Below the pieces are notes generated by a model, which was not told where the DNA came from, searched no databases, and saw only the letters and a program-made list of their open reading frames with translations. A program made the translations under genes and the position numbers. Positions 34,146-44,831 of a stretch of 64,000 nucleotides of DNA are shown here, piece by piece. Numbering within the stretch: the stretch's first letter is position 1; each line of letters opens with the position of its first letter. The stretch comes from Pediococcus parvulus (GTDB lineage Bacteria; Bacillota; Bacilli; Lactobacillales; Lactobacillaceae), in NCBI RefSeq assembly GCF_007990205.1, contig NZ_BJWE01000003.1, positions 1 to 64,000 of the forward strand, read 5' to 3'.

Positions 34146-37100
34146 TTGAGTCTAAATTCTAATGAACAATTTAAAAAACTTCTCGAACAAATTAATTATC
34201 CGGAACCAAATGATCCGAGTTTTGTAAATGCGGAGGTTAAGAAAGTTGTTGTTCATCAAAAATCGAAGGTATGGGAATTCTCTTTTAAATTTGAGGATTG
34301 TTTACCCTTTGCAGTTTTTCAACAACTTGATAATCATTTACAAATCGCCTTTAAATCGATTGCACGAGTTGCTTTTAATATTCAGACTTCAAATGCCAAG
34401 TTGGATATTCGTTTAATTGATAATTATTGGGAATGGATTGTGAAAAATAGTCATATTTCATCTCCGCTCACACAAGAATTATGTGGACATAATTTACCAA
34501 GCCTGAATGACGGTAGAATTTTGTTTGCGGCGCAAAATGAAGTGGTTCAAAATTTTTTAACCACCACAGCTTTGGGACCAATTGAAAGTTCTTATCAACA
34601 ATATGGATTTCCTGAGTTTTCAATCCACACAATTGTCGATGAGTCCGATTCACAAAGTATGATTGAAGAATTAAAGGCGAAAAAAGAGAAAAACGATGCA
34701 ATTTTGGCACAAAAAGCATCGCAGGCAATTCTGAAACAAGATGAAAAACGACAAAAAAAACAGGCTAGTGGTATTCCAGATGGGGGGCCTGTTCGCATTG
34801 GTAAACAAATTAATCCTGATGAAGCTATCACCCGATTAGAAGATATTACCCAAGAAGAACGGTCAGTTGTTGCGGAAGGCTATATATTTGATGCTGAGGT
34901 CCGAACCCTGCGTTCTAAGCGACAGTTGTTAATATTTAAGATCACAGACTATAGTTCTTCCATTACAGTCAAAAAGTTTTCAAAGAATGAAGCTGAAGAA
35001 CAACTCTTTTCTACTATTCAAAAGGGACTTTGGGTTAAAGTGCGTGGAACAGTTCAAGAAGATACTTTTATGCGCGACTTAACTTTGAATGCTTATGATG
35101 TAATGGAGATTAGTCATGCAACCCGGCAGGACAAAGCACCTGAAGGTAAAAAACGAGTGGAACTTCATTTGCATACTAACATGAGTCAGATGGATGCGAC
35201 CAACAATATCACGGACTTTGTTCAACAGGCAGCAAAATGGGGACAAAAAGCGATTGCCGTTACTGACCATGCTGGCCTGCAAGCATTTCCTGAAGCATAT
35301 GCCGCAGGTAAGAAGAATGGCGTTAAAGTTTTGTATGGGGTTGAAGCCAATTTGGTAGATGACGGTGTGCCAATTGGTTACAATGATAAAAAAATCCCGT
35401 TAAAAGGGACCACCTACGTTGTATTTGATGTGGAAACAACTGGCCTATCAGCCATTTACGATAAAGTGATTGAGTTGTCGGCCGTGAAAATGCAGGATGG
35501 TAATGTGATTGACCAGTTTGAAGAGTTTATTGATCCTGGCTTTCCATTATCTGAATTAACTACGAATTTAACAAGTATTACAAATGAGATGGTCCGTGGA
35601 TCGAAATCTGAAAAAGACGTCTTTACGTTATTTAGAGAGTTTTATGGGGATGCCATCATTGTGGGTCATAATGTGACCTTCGATATTGGTTTCATGAATA
35701 CTGGGTATGCTCGTTATAACATGCCTCCAGTAACAAATCCGATTATTGATACCTTAACCTTGGCTCGTTTTTTGTATCCAACACTTAAAAGTTATCGTTT
35801 AAATACACTGGCTAAAAAATTTGGCGTCAGTTTGGAACACCATCATCGAGCAATCTATGATGCTGAATCTACTGGCCACCTTTGTCATTTGTTTTTAAAA
35901 GATGCTGAAGATCGGTATCATATTAAGTACCACAGTCAGTTGAACGACCATATGACGGAAAACGATGCTTACAAACATGCCCGGCCTTCACATGCTGTGC
36001 TTCTTGCAACCACTCAGGCAGGTTTGAAAAACTTGTTCCGCTTAGTATCACTTTCTAATGTGCAATATTACTACAGGGTACCTAGAATTCCTAAGTCTGA
36101 ACTATCACGACTTCGTGATGGTATAATCGTGGGATCTGCATGCAGTAGTGGCGAAGTTTTTACGGCCATGATGCAAAAAGGTAAAGAAGAGGCCAAACAA
36201 AAGGCTAAGTTTTATGATTATTTGGAAGTGATGGCAAAGCCAGTTTATCAACCAGAGATTGAGCAGGGTCTCATTCAAGATAATCGTCATTTGGAAGAGA
36301 TTTTATCAAATATTGTCGCTCTCGGTACTGAACTGCACAAACCGGTTGTAGCGACTGGTGATGTGCATTACTTGAATCCTGAAGATTACATTTATCGAAA
36401 AATCTTAATTAATTCTCAGGGTGGTGCTAATCCACTTAATCGTTCAACATTGCCAGATGTGCATTTCCGGACGACAGATGAAATGCTTGAGGAATTTGCC
36501 TTCTTGGGGAAACAAAAGGCCGAGGAAATTGTTGTCACTAATCCTGCTAAAATTGCAGACATGGTTGACGAAATCAAGCCAGTTAAAGATAAACTATATA
36601 CTCCCAAAATGCCTGGTGCTGAAAATAGAATTGAACAACTGACAATGGATAAAGCTCATGAACTTTATGGTGATCCATTGCCACGGATTGTAAAGGAACG
36701 TTTGGATAAGGAACTAAAGAGTATCATTGGGAATGGATTCTCTGTTATTTATTTAATTGCACAACGGCTTGTACACAAAAGTAATAAAGATGGTTACTTA
36801 GTTGGTTCTCGGGGATCAGTTGGCTCCAGTTTAGTGGCGACGATGTCTGGTATTACGGAGGTTAATCCATTACCACCACATTATCGATGCCCTAACTGCC
36901 AATACACAGAATTCTTTACTAAAGGTGAATATGGATCTGGATTCGATTTGCCTGATAAAGTTTGTCCTAAATGTCAAACACCATTGGTTGGGGATGGGCA
37001 AGATATTCCATTTGAAACTTTCTTAGGGTTCAAAGGGGATAAAGTTCCTGATATTGATTTGAATTTTTCTGGAGACTACCAGCCAATTGCCCATAACTAT

Positions 37101-38474
37101 ATGCAGGTTTTGTTCGGTAAGAAAAATGTATTCCGTGCGGGAACAATTGGAACTGTTGCTGATAAAACAGCCTATGGTTATGTAAAAGCTTATGAACGTG
37201 ATTCTGGGAAAACTTTCCGAAATGCAGAAATTGATCGGTTGTCAAAGGGGGCTACCGGCGTAAAAAGAACCACTGGTCAACATCCAGCGGGAATTTTGAT
37301 TGTCCCTGATTACATGGATATTTATGACTTTACACCGATTCAATATCCAGCTGATGATCAAACTGCAGCGTGGGAAACGACGCATTTTGATTTCCATTCA
37401 ATTCACGACAATATTTTAAAAATGGATATTCTGGGTCATGATGATCCTACCATGATTCGTGCCTTGCAAGATTTATCAGGGATTGATCCTAAAACGATTC
37501 CGACGGACGATCCCGGTGTTATGAAACTGTTTTCTGGGCCAGAAGTTTTAGGTGTTACTCCTGAACAAATTCAGTCGAAAACGGGGACTTTCGGCGTTCC
37601 GGAATTTGGGACTCGATTTGTGCGGGGAATGTTGGAAGAAACCCATCCAACCACCTATGCCGAATTACTTCAAATTTCTGGACTTTCTCATGGAACCGAT
37701 GTGTGGTTAGGAAATGCTGAAGAATTAATTAAAGCAGGGACGGCAACCTTGAAAGATGTGATTGGGTGTCGTGATAATATCATGACCGATTTAATTCATT
37801 ATGGTATGGATTCCCAAACTTCATTCCAGATCATGGAGAGTGTGCGACATGGCCGCGGAATTCCTGATGGTGATGAAGAAAAGATGAAACAATCAAATGT
37901 GCCAGACTGGTATATTGATTCCTGCGGGAAGATCAAATATATGTTTCCACGTGCACATGCTTCTGCATATGTTTTGATGGCTTTAAGAATTGCCTATTTC
38001 AAAGTTTACTTCCCAATTTTATATTACAGTGCATATTTTAGTGTGCGGGCAGACGATTTTGATTTAGTTTCTATGTCTCATGGTAAAGATGCTGTTAAAA
38101 GTGCAATGAAGGCTATTAATGATAAAGGGATGGATGCGTCTACTAAAGAAAAAAATCTTTTGACTGTTTTGGAATTGGCTAATGAGATGATAGAGCGCGG
38201 GTATACGTTTAAAATGGTGGACGTCAATAAGTCAGATGCCTCACAGTGGTTAATTGATGGAAACTCCCTATTAGCTCCATTCAACGCGGTTCCGGGACTG
38301 GGATTGAACGTGGCTAAACAGATCGTGGCGGCTCGTGAAGATAAACCATTTCTTTCAAAAGAAGATCTGTCTAAACGAGGCAAGGTTTCAAAGACCTTGA
38401 TTGATTTTATGACAGAAAATGGTGTTTTGTCGGATTTACCAGATGAAAATCAATTATCGTTGTTTGATATGTAG
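34146..38474 (+). CDS. polC: DNA polymerase III PolC
   Basis: A 1442-residue Gram-positive replicative polymerase. Domains in order: N-terminal domain (1-230), OB fold (about 235-320), PHP domain (starting [11 protein letters not shown] near 338), an inserted 3'-5' exonuclease with the VFDVETTGL motif (near 427) and HNVTFDIG, then the PHP remainder, a four-cysteine zinc site (CPNC...CPKC, near 917-945), the palm catalytic [10 protein letters not shown] (near 967), and helix-hairpin-helix at the end. TTG start with AAGGGAAGG. Length close to Bacillus PolC. Confidence 0.97.
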   Translation: MSLNSNEQFKKLLEQINYPEPNDPSFVNAEVKKVVVHQKSKVWEFSFKFEDCLPFAVFQQLDNHLQIAFKSIARVAFNIQTSNAKLDIRLIDNYWEWIVKNSHISSPLTQELCGHNLPSLNDGRILFAAQNEVVQNFLTTTALGPIESSYQQYGFPEFSIHTIVDESDSQSMIEELKAKKEKNDAILAQKASQAILKQDEKRQKKQASGIPDGGPVRIGKQINPDEAITRLEDITQEERSVVAEGYIFDAEVRTLRSKRQLLIFKITDYSSSITVKKFSKNEAEEQLFSTIQKGLWVKVRGTVQEDTFMRDLTLNAYDVMEISHATRQDKAPEGKKRVELHLHTNMSQMDATNNITDFVQQAAKWGQKAIAVTDHAGLQAFPEAYAAGKKNGVKVLYGVEANLVDDGVPIGYNDKKIPLKGTTYVVFDVETTGLSAIYDKVIELSAVKMQDGNVIDQFEEFIDPGFPLSELTTNLTSITNEMVRGSKSEKDVFTLFREFYGDAIIVGHNVTFDIGFMNTGYARYNMPPVTNPIIDTLTLARFLYPTLKSYRLNTLAKKFGVSLEHHHRAIYDAESTGHLCHLFLKDAEDRYHIKYHSQLNDHMTENDAYKHARPSHAVLLATTQAGLKNLFRLVSLSNVQYYYRVPRIPKSELSRLRDGIIVGSACSSGEVFTAMMQKGKEEAKQKAKFYDYLEVMAKPVYQPEIEQGLIQDNRHLEEILSNIVALGTELHKPVVATGDVHYLNPEDYIYRKILINSQGGANPLNRSTLPDVHFRTTDEMLEEFAFLGKQKAEEIVVTNPAKIADMVDEIKPVKDKLYTPKMPGAENRIEQLTMDKAHELYGDPLPRIVKERLDKELKSIIGNGFSVIYLIAQRLVHKSNKDGYLVGSRGSVGSSLVATMSGITEVNPLPPHYRCPNCQYTEFFTKGEYGSGFDLPDKVCPKCQTPLVGDGQDIPFETFLGFKGDKVPDIDLNFSGDYQPIAHNYMQVLFGKKNVFRAGTIGTVADKTAYGYVKAYERDSGKTFRNAEIDRLSKGATGVKRTTGQHPAGILIVPDYMDIYDFTPIQYPADDQTAAWETTHFDFHSIHDNILKMDILGHDDPTMIRALQDLSGIDPKTIPTDDPGVMKLFSGPEVLGVTPEQIQSKTGTFGVPEFGTRFVRGMLEETHPTTYAELLQISGLSHGTDVWLGNAEELIKAGTATLKDVIGCRDNIMTDLIHYGMDSQTSFQIMESVRHGRGIPDGDEEKMKQSNVPDWYIDSCGKIKYMFPRAHASAYVLMALRIAYFKVYFPILYYSAYFSVRADDFDLVSMSHGKDAVKSAMKAINDKGMDASTKEKNLLTVLELANEMIERGYTFKMVDVNKSDASQWLIDGNSLLAPFNAVPGLGLNVAKQIVAAREDKPFLSKEDLSKRGKVSKTLIDFMTENGVLSDLPDENQLSLFDM

Positions 38475-38479
38475 CTTAT

Positions 38480-38508
38480 TTGTACGTTATTAAGCGATAT
38501 GTTATACT
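38480..38508 (+). promoter_or_regulatory. Promoter of the rimP-nusA-infB operon
   Basis: TTGTAC (38480-38485) and TATACT (38503-38508) at 17-bp spacing, with an extended-10 TG (ATGTTATACT). It lies 25 bp before a terminator hairpin. Confidence 0.65.
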
Positions 38509-38533
38509 TATAGTGAATCTAATTGCGGCAAGT

Positions 38534-38563
38534 GAGTGAGCAGAAAATGCTCACTCTTTTTCT
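38534..38563 (+). terminator. Leader terminator (attenuator) before rimP-nusA
   Basis: GAGTGAGCA pairs perfectly with TGCTCACTC around GAAAA, followed by TTTTTCTT. It sits between the promoter and the first gene, so it acts as an attenuator. In Bacillus NusA controls its own operon by NusA-dependent termination in this leader; the same logic is likely here. Confidence 0.8.
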
Positions 38564-38596
38564 TGAAAATATTTGAATTTTATTGGAGGTTTAAGT

Positions 38597-39070
38597 TTGG
38601 CGAGTGTTGTAGAAACAGTACAAAAGGAAGTAGAACCCCTTATTGAATCCCACCAGTTTGAGTTGGTGGATATAGAGTTTGTTAAGGAAGGTAAAAGCTG
38701 GTATCTTCGTGTTTATATCGATAAACCAGGTGGGATTACAATTGAAGATTGCGCTGAGGCTAGCGATCAGATCAGTGAAAAGCTAGATAGTTTAGAGCCG
38801 GATCCATTTCCTCAGGCCTATTTTCTTGAAGTTTCTTCTCCCGGAGCTGAACGGCCCATTAAAACTTCGAATGATTGGCAACGAGCAGTGGGACGGTATG
38901 TGCATATTTCGTTGTATGCCCCAATTGATGGCCAAAAAGTTTTTGAAGGAACTTTAGATGATTATTCAGGCACAACAATAAAACTAACTTACATGAATAA
39001 AACAAGAAAAATTACTAAACAATTTGAGGTTAAACAAATTGGATTTGCGCGTTTTGCAATCAAGTTTTAA
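38597..39070 (+). CDS. rimP: Ribosome maturation factor RimP
   Basis: A 157-residue RimP needed for 30S subunit maturation. The N-terminal alpha/beta domain includes ELVDIEFVKEGKSWYLRVYI (20 residues) and the C-terminal small barrel contains FEGTLDDY. The TTG at 38597 is six bases after GGAGGT. First gene of the operon with nusA, rnpM, ylxQ, infB and rbfA. Confidence 0.94.
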   Translation: MASVVETVQKEVEPLIESHQFELVDIEFVKEGKSWYLRVYIDKPGGITIEDCAEASDQISEKLDSLEPDPFPQAYFLEVSSPGAERPIKTSNDWQRAVGRYVHISLYAPIDGQKVFEGTLDDYSGTTIKLTYMNKTRKITKQFEVKQIGFARFAIKF

Positions 39071-39085
39071 AAAGGAGAATTTAAA

Positions 39086-40189
39086 ATGAGTAAAGAAATG
39101 ATTAGTGCCCTCAATACTTTGGAAGAGGAGAAGGGGATTAAGAAGGAAGTTGTCATTGAGGCCTTAGAAGCTGCCTTGGTTTCGGCTTATAAACGAAACT
39201 ATGGACAGGCTCAAAATGTGGATGTAGAGTTTGATGACAAAAAAGGCGATATTCATGTATATGCAGTTAAAGAAGTTGTCGATGAGGTTTTGGACGATCA
39301 ACAACAGGTAAGCCTAAGTGATGCGTTAAGCATTAACAAGGCTTATGAACTAGGTGATCACATTAAGTTTGAAGTGACTCCTAAAAACTTTGGTCGAATT
39401 GCTGCTCAAACAGCCAAACAAGTTATTTTGCAACGGGTTCGCGAAGCAGAACGGGAAATCATTTATAATAAGTACAGTGAATATGAAAATGAAATCGTGA
39501 CTGGTGAAGTTGCTCGTCGCGATAATCGTTTTGTCTATGTTGATCTTGGTGGTGTTGAAGCTGTGATGTCTAAACAAGATCAAATCCCAACTGAAAGATA
39601 TGAACCGCATGATCATATTAAGGTTTATGTGACAAAAGTTGAAAATAGTGGCAAGGGTGCACAAGTATTTGTAAGCCGAAGCACACCAGATTTGTTGAAG
39701 CGGTTGTTTGAACAAGAAGTTCCGGAAATTTTTGATGGCACAGTTGAAATTGTTTCAGTGGCTCGTGAAGCCGGCGACCGTGCGAAAGTTGCTGTCCGTT
39801 CAACCGATCCAGATATTGATGCTGTTGGAACCTGTGTGGGTCCCAGAGGTCAACGTGTTCAGACCATCGTTAATGAGTTAAACGGTGAAAACATGGATAT
39901 TGTTGAATGGGAAGATGATGCTGCTAAGTACATTTCCAATGCGTTGAACCCAGCTGAAGTTGTCGATGTCTTGTTTGACGAAGAAAATGAACGGACCTGC
40001 ATGGTGATTGTTCCAGATTATCAACTTTCATTAGCAATTGGTAAACGCGGACAAAATGCCCGTTTGGCTGCTAAGTTGACTGGTTATAAGATTGATATAA
40101 AATCAGAAACTGATGCCAAAGATTTAATGGAAGAACCTGAAGAGGACGACGTCACAGAATCAGATTCAGAAAGTGAAGATAATCAATAA
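39086..40189 (+). CDS. nusA: Transcription termination/antitermination protein NusA
   Basis: A 367-residue NusA. N-terminal RNA polymerase-binding domain (1-125), S1 domain (about 135-200), KH1 (GTCVGPRGQRVQ, near 250) and KH2 (AIGKRGQNARLA, near 317), then an acidic tail of about 20 residues. It lacks the C-terminal acidic repeats of enterobacterial NusA, as normal for Firmicutes. It slows RNA polymerase and strengthens hairpin termination. Confidence 0.96.
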   Translation: MSKEMISALNTLEEEKGIKKEVVIEALEAALVSAYKRNYGQAQNVDVEFDDKKGDIHVYAVKEVVDEVLDDQQQVSLSDALSINKAYELGDHIKFEVTPKNFGRIAAQTAKQVILQRVREAEREIIYNKYSEYENEIVTGEVARRDNRFVYVDLGGVEAVMSKQDQIPTERYEPHDHIKVYVTKVENSGKGAQVFVSRSTPDLLKRLFEQEVPEIFDGTVEIVSVAREAGDRAKVAVRSTDPDIDAVGTCVGPRGQRVQTIVNELNGENMDIVEWEDDAAKYISNALNPAEVVDVLFDEENERTCMVIVPDYQLSLAIGKRGQNARLAAKLTGYKIDIKSETDAKDLMEEPEEDDVTESDSESEDNQ

Positions 40190-40214
40190 TAGTTGATTAG
40201 GAGGCTCGATAACT

Positions 40215-40511
40215 ATGAAGAAAAGAAAAATTCCGTTACGTAAAGATATTGTAACGGGTGAGATGTTCCCCAAAAGGGAATTAGTTCGAGTTGTCAAAAA
40301 TAAACAAGATGAAGTTTCTTTAGACCCAACTGGGAAAAAGCCAGGTCGTGGAGCTTACATTGGGTTAGATGTGAAAATTGCCAAAAAGGCAAAAGATGAG
40401 AGAACTTTTGATAAAACATTTAAGATTAAGGTTGCTGATGAGTTTTACGATGAACTTATTGCTTATGTAGATCATCAACAAGCTCGAAAGGAACTTTTCA
40501 AAGATGAATGA
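40215..40511 (+). CDS. rnpM: RNase P modulator RnpM (YlxR family)
   Basis: A 98-residue YlxR protein, basic, with the family signature MKKRKIPLRKDIVTGEMFPK and RELVRVVK then GRGAYIG (about 44-50). In Bacillus the homologue binds RNase P RNA and modulates its activity. Its last eight bases overlap ylxQ, so the two are translationally coupled. Confidence 0.9.
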   Translation: MKKRKIPLRKDIVTGEMFPKRELVRVVKNKQDEVSLDPTGKKPGRGAYIGLDVKIAKKAKDERTFDKTFKIKVADEFYDELIAYVDHQQARKELFKDE

Positions 40512-40818
40512 TAAAGATCGGTTTTCCAATTTGCTCGGACTGGCACGAAGAGCGGGAAAATTGATTTCTGGGGAACAACAAGTGTTACAATCAATTCGAA
40601 GCCAAAAAGCTAAATTGATTGTCGTTAGCACAGATTTAGGTGCAGCGACCCAGAAAAAAATCTCTGATAAATGCACAACTTATCAAATCCCATTATTAGC
40701 TTTTATGACTCGTGAAACATTAAGCCAGGCTATTGGCCAGTCAAGGTCAGCTGTTGCAATTGAAGATCAGGGATTTGCAAAAGCTTTATTGAAATTAAAT
40801 ATTGAAGAAGGAGCGTGA
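40504..40818 (+). CDS. L7Ae-family RNA-binding protein YlxQ
   Basis: A 104-residue L7Ae/L30e/S12e-Gadd45 family protein, expected to bind kink-turn RNA. Features: [19 protein letters not shown] (split [11 protein letters not shown]; about 8-18) and the [15 protein letters not shown] core. The role in the cell is not established. It overlaps rnpM and is four bases from infB. Confidence 0.9.
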   Translation: MNDKDRFSNLLGLARRAGKLISGEQQVLQSIRSQKAKLIVVSTDLGAATQKKISDKCTTYQIPLLAFMTRETLSQAIGQSRSAVAIEDQGFAKALLKLNIEEGA

Positions 40819-40822
40819 AGAT

Positions 40823-43369
40823 ATGGGGAAAAAACGCATATATGAATTAGCTAAGGAAATTAATGTATCTAGTAAGGATATTATTGCCAAAGCTAAAGCG
40901 TCTGGTTTTGATGTTAAAAACCACATGTCTACCCTTGGAGAGAATGAAGAACGCCAAATTCGACAATCATTCGCTACAAAAAATAACCAAAAATCTGAAA
41001 CACCAAAGAAGAAGCCAACTATGTATCGGTCAGCAAAAACTGGTAAAACAGTCGTTGAACGTGCATCTGGCCACAAACAGGAGACTAGTGTGCAACATAA
41101 AACTACTCAGACATCACAAAGACCTCAAGAAACAAAATCTGTAAATAATAACCATAAGACGACTGAACAAACACACAATCGTCCGGCTAGTCAAACAGGT
41201 TCTAATCGCCCGCAACACCAAAATCAGAGTGCTAATAACGGCTCACATAGCCAAAATCGCTCTAGTCAACAAAATCAATCGCGGACTAACTCAAGAAATA
41301 ATCAAAATAGTACTCAGAATCGTAATTCACAACAACGGTCCACGCAGAGCAATTCTTCAAATGCGGGGAATCGTTCATCAAATAATAATAATCGATCAAA
41401 TACAAACAACCGGTCAAATAGTAATTCGCAGGGTTCTTCAACTTCAAGAGATAGTCGTCGTGGAAATTCACAGGGGAATCGCAATTCAAGTTTTGGCCGT
41501 AATAATAACCGGTATAATAACCGTGGTCGATACAATAAGAAGAGTAAGAAGAATGGTCGTTTACGTCAAGTAGATAACAAACCAGCACCAACAAGAAAAA
41601 ATAAGCCATTACCAGAAGTTTTTGAATACAACGATGGAACGAACGTAGCCGAAATTGCTAAAAAAATTCATCGTGAGCCAGCAGAAATCATCAAGAAGTT
41701 ATTTATGCTTGGCGTGATGGTTAATCAAAATCAAACCCTTGATAAGGATACGATTGAAATTTTAGCCGCAGATTACGGAATCAAGGCTGAGAAAAAAGAA
41801 GTTGTTAATGTTTCTGATATTGACAAGATGTTTGAAGAAGAAGCTGAAAATACTGACCACCTTGAAAGCCGTCCTCCCGTTGTTACAATTATGGGACACG
41901 TTGATCATGGTAAGACAACTTTGCTGGATAAGTTACGTCATAGTCATATTACTGCTGGTGAAGCTGGCGGGATTACTCAGGCTATTGGTGCCTATCAGTT
42001 GAAGCATGATGGTAAGTTGATTACCTTCTTGGATACACCAGGACATGCTGCATTCACTGAAATGCGTGCTCGTGGTGCTGATATCACAGATATTACCATT
42101 TTAGTCGTGGCAGCCGATGATGGTGTTATGCCACAAACTATTGAAGCTATCAATCATGCGAAGGCTGCCAATGTACCCATTATTGTCGCTGTTAACAAAA
42201 TTGATAAACCTGGTGCTAATCCAAAACACGTTATGGAACAGTTGACTGAATATGGATTGGTTTCTGAAGACTGGGGTGGTGATACGATTTTCGTTGAAAT
42301 TTCGGCTAAATTTGGTAAGAATTTGGACGAATTACTAGACATGATCTTACTTCAAGCCGAAGTTATGGAATTGAAAGCAAATCCAGAACAAAATGGAGCT
42401 GGCTCTGTAATTGAAGCCAGTCTTGATCCTGGTAAGGGTTCAATCGCAACTGTTTTAGTTCAGCAAGGAACTATGCGTGTTGGTGATCCAATTGTGGTTG
42501 GTAGTACCTTTGGTCGCGTTCGAACAATGACAAATGAATTAGGCCGTCGTGTAAAAGAAGCTACGCCATCAACCCCAGTTGAAATTACAGGTTTGAATGA
42601 TGTCCCTGAAGCTGGTGACCGTTTTGTGATCTTTGATGATGAAAAATCGGCTCGTGCAGCTGGTGAAGAACGTGCCAAAGAATCATTGATGGAAGAACGC
42701 CGTGCAAATAATCATGTCACTTTGGATAACTTGTTTGATTCTCTTAAAGAAGGAGAAATGAAGGAAGTTGACCTTATCATTAAGGCTGATGTTCAGGGTT
42801 CGGTTGAAGCTCTGTCTGGCAGTCTAAAGAAGATCGATGTCAAAGGCGTCCGGGTAAACATTATTCATACCGCTGTTGGTGCAATTAATGAAAGTGATGT
42901 GGCGTTAGCTGAAGCCAGCAATGCCATTATCATTGGTTTCAATGTTCGTCCAACTAATCAGGCTAAGCAGTTGGCAGATTCTTCAAATGTGGATATCCGT
43001 TTACATCGAGTTATCTACAACGCAATTGACGAAGTAGAATCCGCTATGAAAGGGATGCTTGAACCAACTTACAAGGAAGTCATTACTGGGCAAGTTGAAG
43101 TTCGTCAGATCTATAAAGTTTCCCATGTTGGAACTGTTGTTGGTGGTTATGTGACGGAGGGCTATATTCAAAAGGATAGTGGCGTTCGTTTAATCCGGGA
43201 CAGTGTTGTAATTTACGAAGGGAAATTAGCCAGCTTGAAACGATTTAAAGATGATGCTAAACAAGTCAAACAAGGCTTTGAATTAGGTCTTACAATTGAT
43301 GGCTATAATGATATTAAAGTTGATGATGTCATCGAAGCCTATATCATGAAAGAGGTTCCTGTAGAATAG
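40823..43369 (+). CDS. infB: Translation initiation factor IF-2
   Basis: An 848-residue IF-2 that brings initiator tRNA to the 30S subunit. ATG at 40823 follows GAAGGAG; an in-frame TTG upstream is rejected. The N-terminal IF2_N helix domain (3-50) is followed by about 150 residues of Asn/Ser/Gln/Arg low complexity (roughly 85-240), a second IF2_N domain, then the GTPase domain with GHVDHGKT (358-365), DTPGH and NKID, and domains II-IV. The length is normal for lactobacilli. Confidence 0.97.
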   Translation: MGKKRIYELAKEINVSSKDIIAKAKASGFDVKNHMSTLGENEERQIRQSFATKNNQKSETPKKKPTMYRSAKTGKTVVERASGHKQETSVQHKTTQTSQRPQETKSVNNNHKTTEQTHNRPASQTGSNRPQHQNQSANNGSHSQNRSSQQNQSRTNSRNNQNSTQNRNSQQRSTQSNSSNAGNRSSNNNNRSNTNNRSNSNSQGSSTSRDSRRGNSQGNRNSSFGRNNNRYNNRGRYNKKSKKNGRLRQVDNKPAPTRKNKPLPEVFEYNDGTNVAEIAKKIHREPAEIIKKLFMLGVMVNQNQTLDKDTIEILAADYGIKAEKKEVVNVSDIDKMFEEEAENTDHLESRPPVVTIMGHVDHGKTTLLDKLRHSHITAGEAGGITQAIGAYQLKHDGKLITFLDTPGHAAFTEMRARGADITDITILVVAADDGVMPQTIEAINHAKAANVPIIVAVNKIDKPGANPKHVMEQLTEYGLVSEDWGGDTIFVEISAKFGKNLDELLDMILLQAEVMELKANPEQNGAGSVIEASLDPGKGSIATVLVQQGTMRVGDPIVVGSTFGRVRTMTNELGRRVKEATPSTPVEITGLNDVPEAGDRFVIFDDEKSARAAGEERAKESLMEERRANNHVTLDNLFDSLKEGEMKEVDLIIKADVQGSVEALSGSLKKIDVKGVRVNIIHTAVGAINESDVALAEASNAIIIGFNVRPTNQAKQLADSSNVDIRLHRVIYNAIDEVESAMKGMLEPTYKEVITGQVEVRQIYKVSHVGTVVGGYVTEGYIQKDSGVRLIRDSVVIYEGKLASLKRFKDDAKQVKQGFELGLTIDGYNDIKVDDVIEAYIMKEVPVE

Positions 43370-43379
43370 GAGGATCCAC

Positions 43380-43733
43380 ATGGCAAGATTATATCGAGCT
43401 GATCGTCTTGGTCAGGAAATAGAGAAAGAAATTAGTGATATTATTCGTAAACGTGTTCGTGATCCACGCGTGCAGGGTATCACCATCACTGGTGTTAATG
43501 TGACTGGTGATCTTCAGCAAGCAACTGTTTACTATAGTATTTTGTCAGATAAGGCTTCCGATGGTGAAAGAGTTGCCACCGGTTTGCAAAAAGCTAAAGG
43601 CCTGATTCGCAGCGAATTGGGTTCTCGTCTGTCAATTTATAAAACTCCTGAATTAATTTTTGAACGTGATGCCTCAGTTCAATATGGCGATCGTATTGAT
43701 AAGTTGATCAATAAACTTAATTCAGAAGATTAA
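43380..43733 (+). CDS. rbfA: Ribosome-binding factor A
   Basis: A 117-residue KH-fold RbfA acting in 16S rRNA 5' maturation. Typical: YRADRLGQEIEKEISDIIRK (5-24), RDPRVQGITITGV and a C-terminal LIFERDASVQYGDRID. It ends the rimP-nusA-infB operon 10 bp after infB; a terminator follows. Confidence 0.95.
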   Translation: MARLYRADRLGQEIEKEISDIIRKRVRDPRVQGITITGVNVTGDLQQATVYYSILSDKASDGERVATGLQKAKGLIRSELGSRLSIYKTPELIFERDASVQYGDRIDKLINKLNSED

Positions 43734-43758
43734 TCGATTTCGTTTATAAATACGCAAA

Positions 43759-43794
43759 AGAATGGTCTGGAATTTAATGGCCATTCTTTTTTTG
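43759..43794 (+). terminator. Terminator after rbfA
   Basis: AGAATGG pairs with CCATTCT, enclosing a short inner GG/CC pair, followed by seven T. Confidence 0.85.
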
Positions 43795-43825
43795 ATGCCA
43801 AAATTCAAAGGAAACGGCGAAGCTA

Positions 43826-43834
43826 TGCTATAAT
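43826..43834 (+). promoter_or_regulatory. Extended -10 promoter of truB-ribF
   Basis: TGC-TATAAT (perfect -10 at 43829-43834) 32 bp before the truB start. Confidence 0.65.
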
Positions 43835-43865
43835 TTAAAGCAGTAAAAAATGGAGGTCGTTTTAT

Positions 43866-44783
43866 ATGGATGGCATAATTCCTTTGTATAAACCGCGGGG
43901 CATGACAAGTTTTGATTGTGTCGCCAAAATTCGCGGTATTCTTCATCAAAAAAAAGTTGGCCATAGTGGTACATTAGATCCTAATGTAGACGGAGTTTTG
44001 CCAATCTGTGTGGGGAAAGCCACTAAAGTTGTAAACTACCTAATGGCATCAGGTAAGGTTTACGAAGGGGCTGTAACTTTTGGTTTTTCTACAACTACTG
44101 AAGATTTAGATGGTGAAGTTATCAAGAAACGAATTCTTAGTCAGGCTTTTTCTGATACTGAAATTGATATGGCTATGCTTCGGTTAACTGGTGAGATTAC
44201 TCAAATACCACCAATTTATTCTGCAATTAAAGTTAATGGCAAGAAGTTATATGAATATGCACGCCAGGGTATTGAAGTTGAACGACCAAAACGTCAAATA
44301 ACAGTTCATACGTTTGAACGACAAGCCCGGTCCGTTTTCGATAAGATCAATGGTACCCAAACTGTTAATTTCAAAGTTGTGTGCAGTAAAGGGACTTACG
44401 TTCGGACGCTGGCGGTGGATCTGGGTGAGATTTTAGGTGTGCCGGCAGTTATGTCAAAATTAACTAGGCTAAGTAGTGGCGGGTTTAAATTAGATGAAAC
44501 GGTGACTTTTGCTCAGTTGGAGTCGGCTGTTGAAACTAATACGATCGATACTTTGATTCGGCCCCTTGATCATGCGTTAAAAAATTATCCGCATTTTGAA
44601 CTGAATGCCGATCTTTGGCGGAGAGTTCAAAACGGTGCTATTTTACAGGGAAGTAATTTTGATCAGCCGAAAAATGCAGCCCCTGTATTGGCATTGACTT
44701 TTCACGATCGGGTCCAAGCACTATACCAATATGATGAAAAACGGGTAGCTTATCGGCCGATGACCATGTTATTAACCAACTAA
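43866..44783 (+). CDS. truB: tRNA pseudouridine-55 synthase
   Basis: A 305-residue TruB, making pseudouridine at position 55 of tRNAs. N-terminal GIIPLYKPRGMTSFDCV, catalytic Asp in HSGTLDPNVDGVLPI (near 40), and CSKGTYVRTLAVDLGE (near 176). The usual last part of GTLDP..AxGVL is DPNVDG here, a familiar variant. Followed by ribF with 48 bp between. Confidence 0.95.
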   Translation: MDGIIPLYKPRGMTSFDCVAKIRGILHQKKVGHSGTLDPNVDGVLPICVGKATKVVNYLMASGKVYEGAVTFGFSTTTEDLDGEVIKKRILSQAFSDTEIDMAMLRLTGEITQIPPIYSAIKVNGKKLYEYARQGIEVERPKRQITVHTFERQARSVFDKINGTQTVNFKVVCSKGTYVRTLAVDLGEILGVPAVMSKLTRLSSGGFKLDETVTFAQLESAVETNTIDTLIRPLDHALKNYPHFELNADLWRRVQNGAILQGSNFDQPKNAAPVLALTFHDRVQALYQYDEKRVAYRPMTMLLTN

Positions 44784-44831
44784 CTAAGAGAGTTTTGAGA
44801 ACGTGATATTTAGAATTATTGGGAGGATTTT

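Noticed and set aside
41040-41560. Repeat-like tract in infB considered as a tandem repeat or CRISPR-like array
   Set aside because: The repeats are irregular AAT/TCA/CAA-type codons coding for Asn, Ser and Gln within one open frame of IF-2. There is no fixed repeat-spacer spacing.
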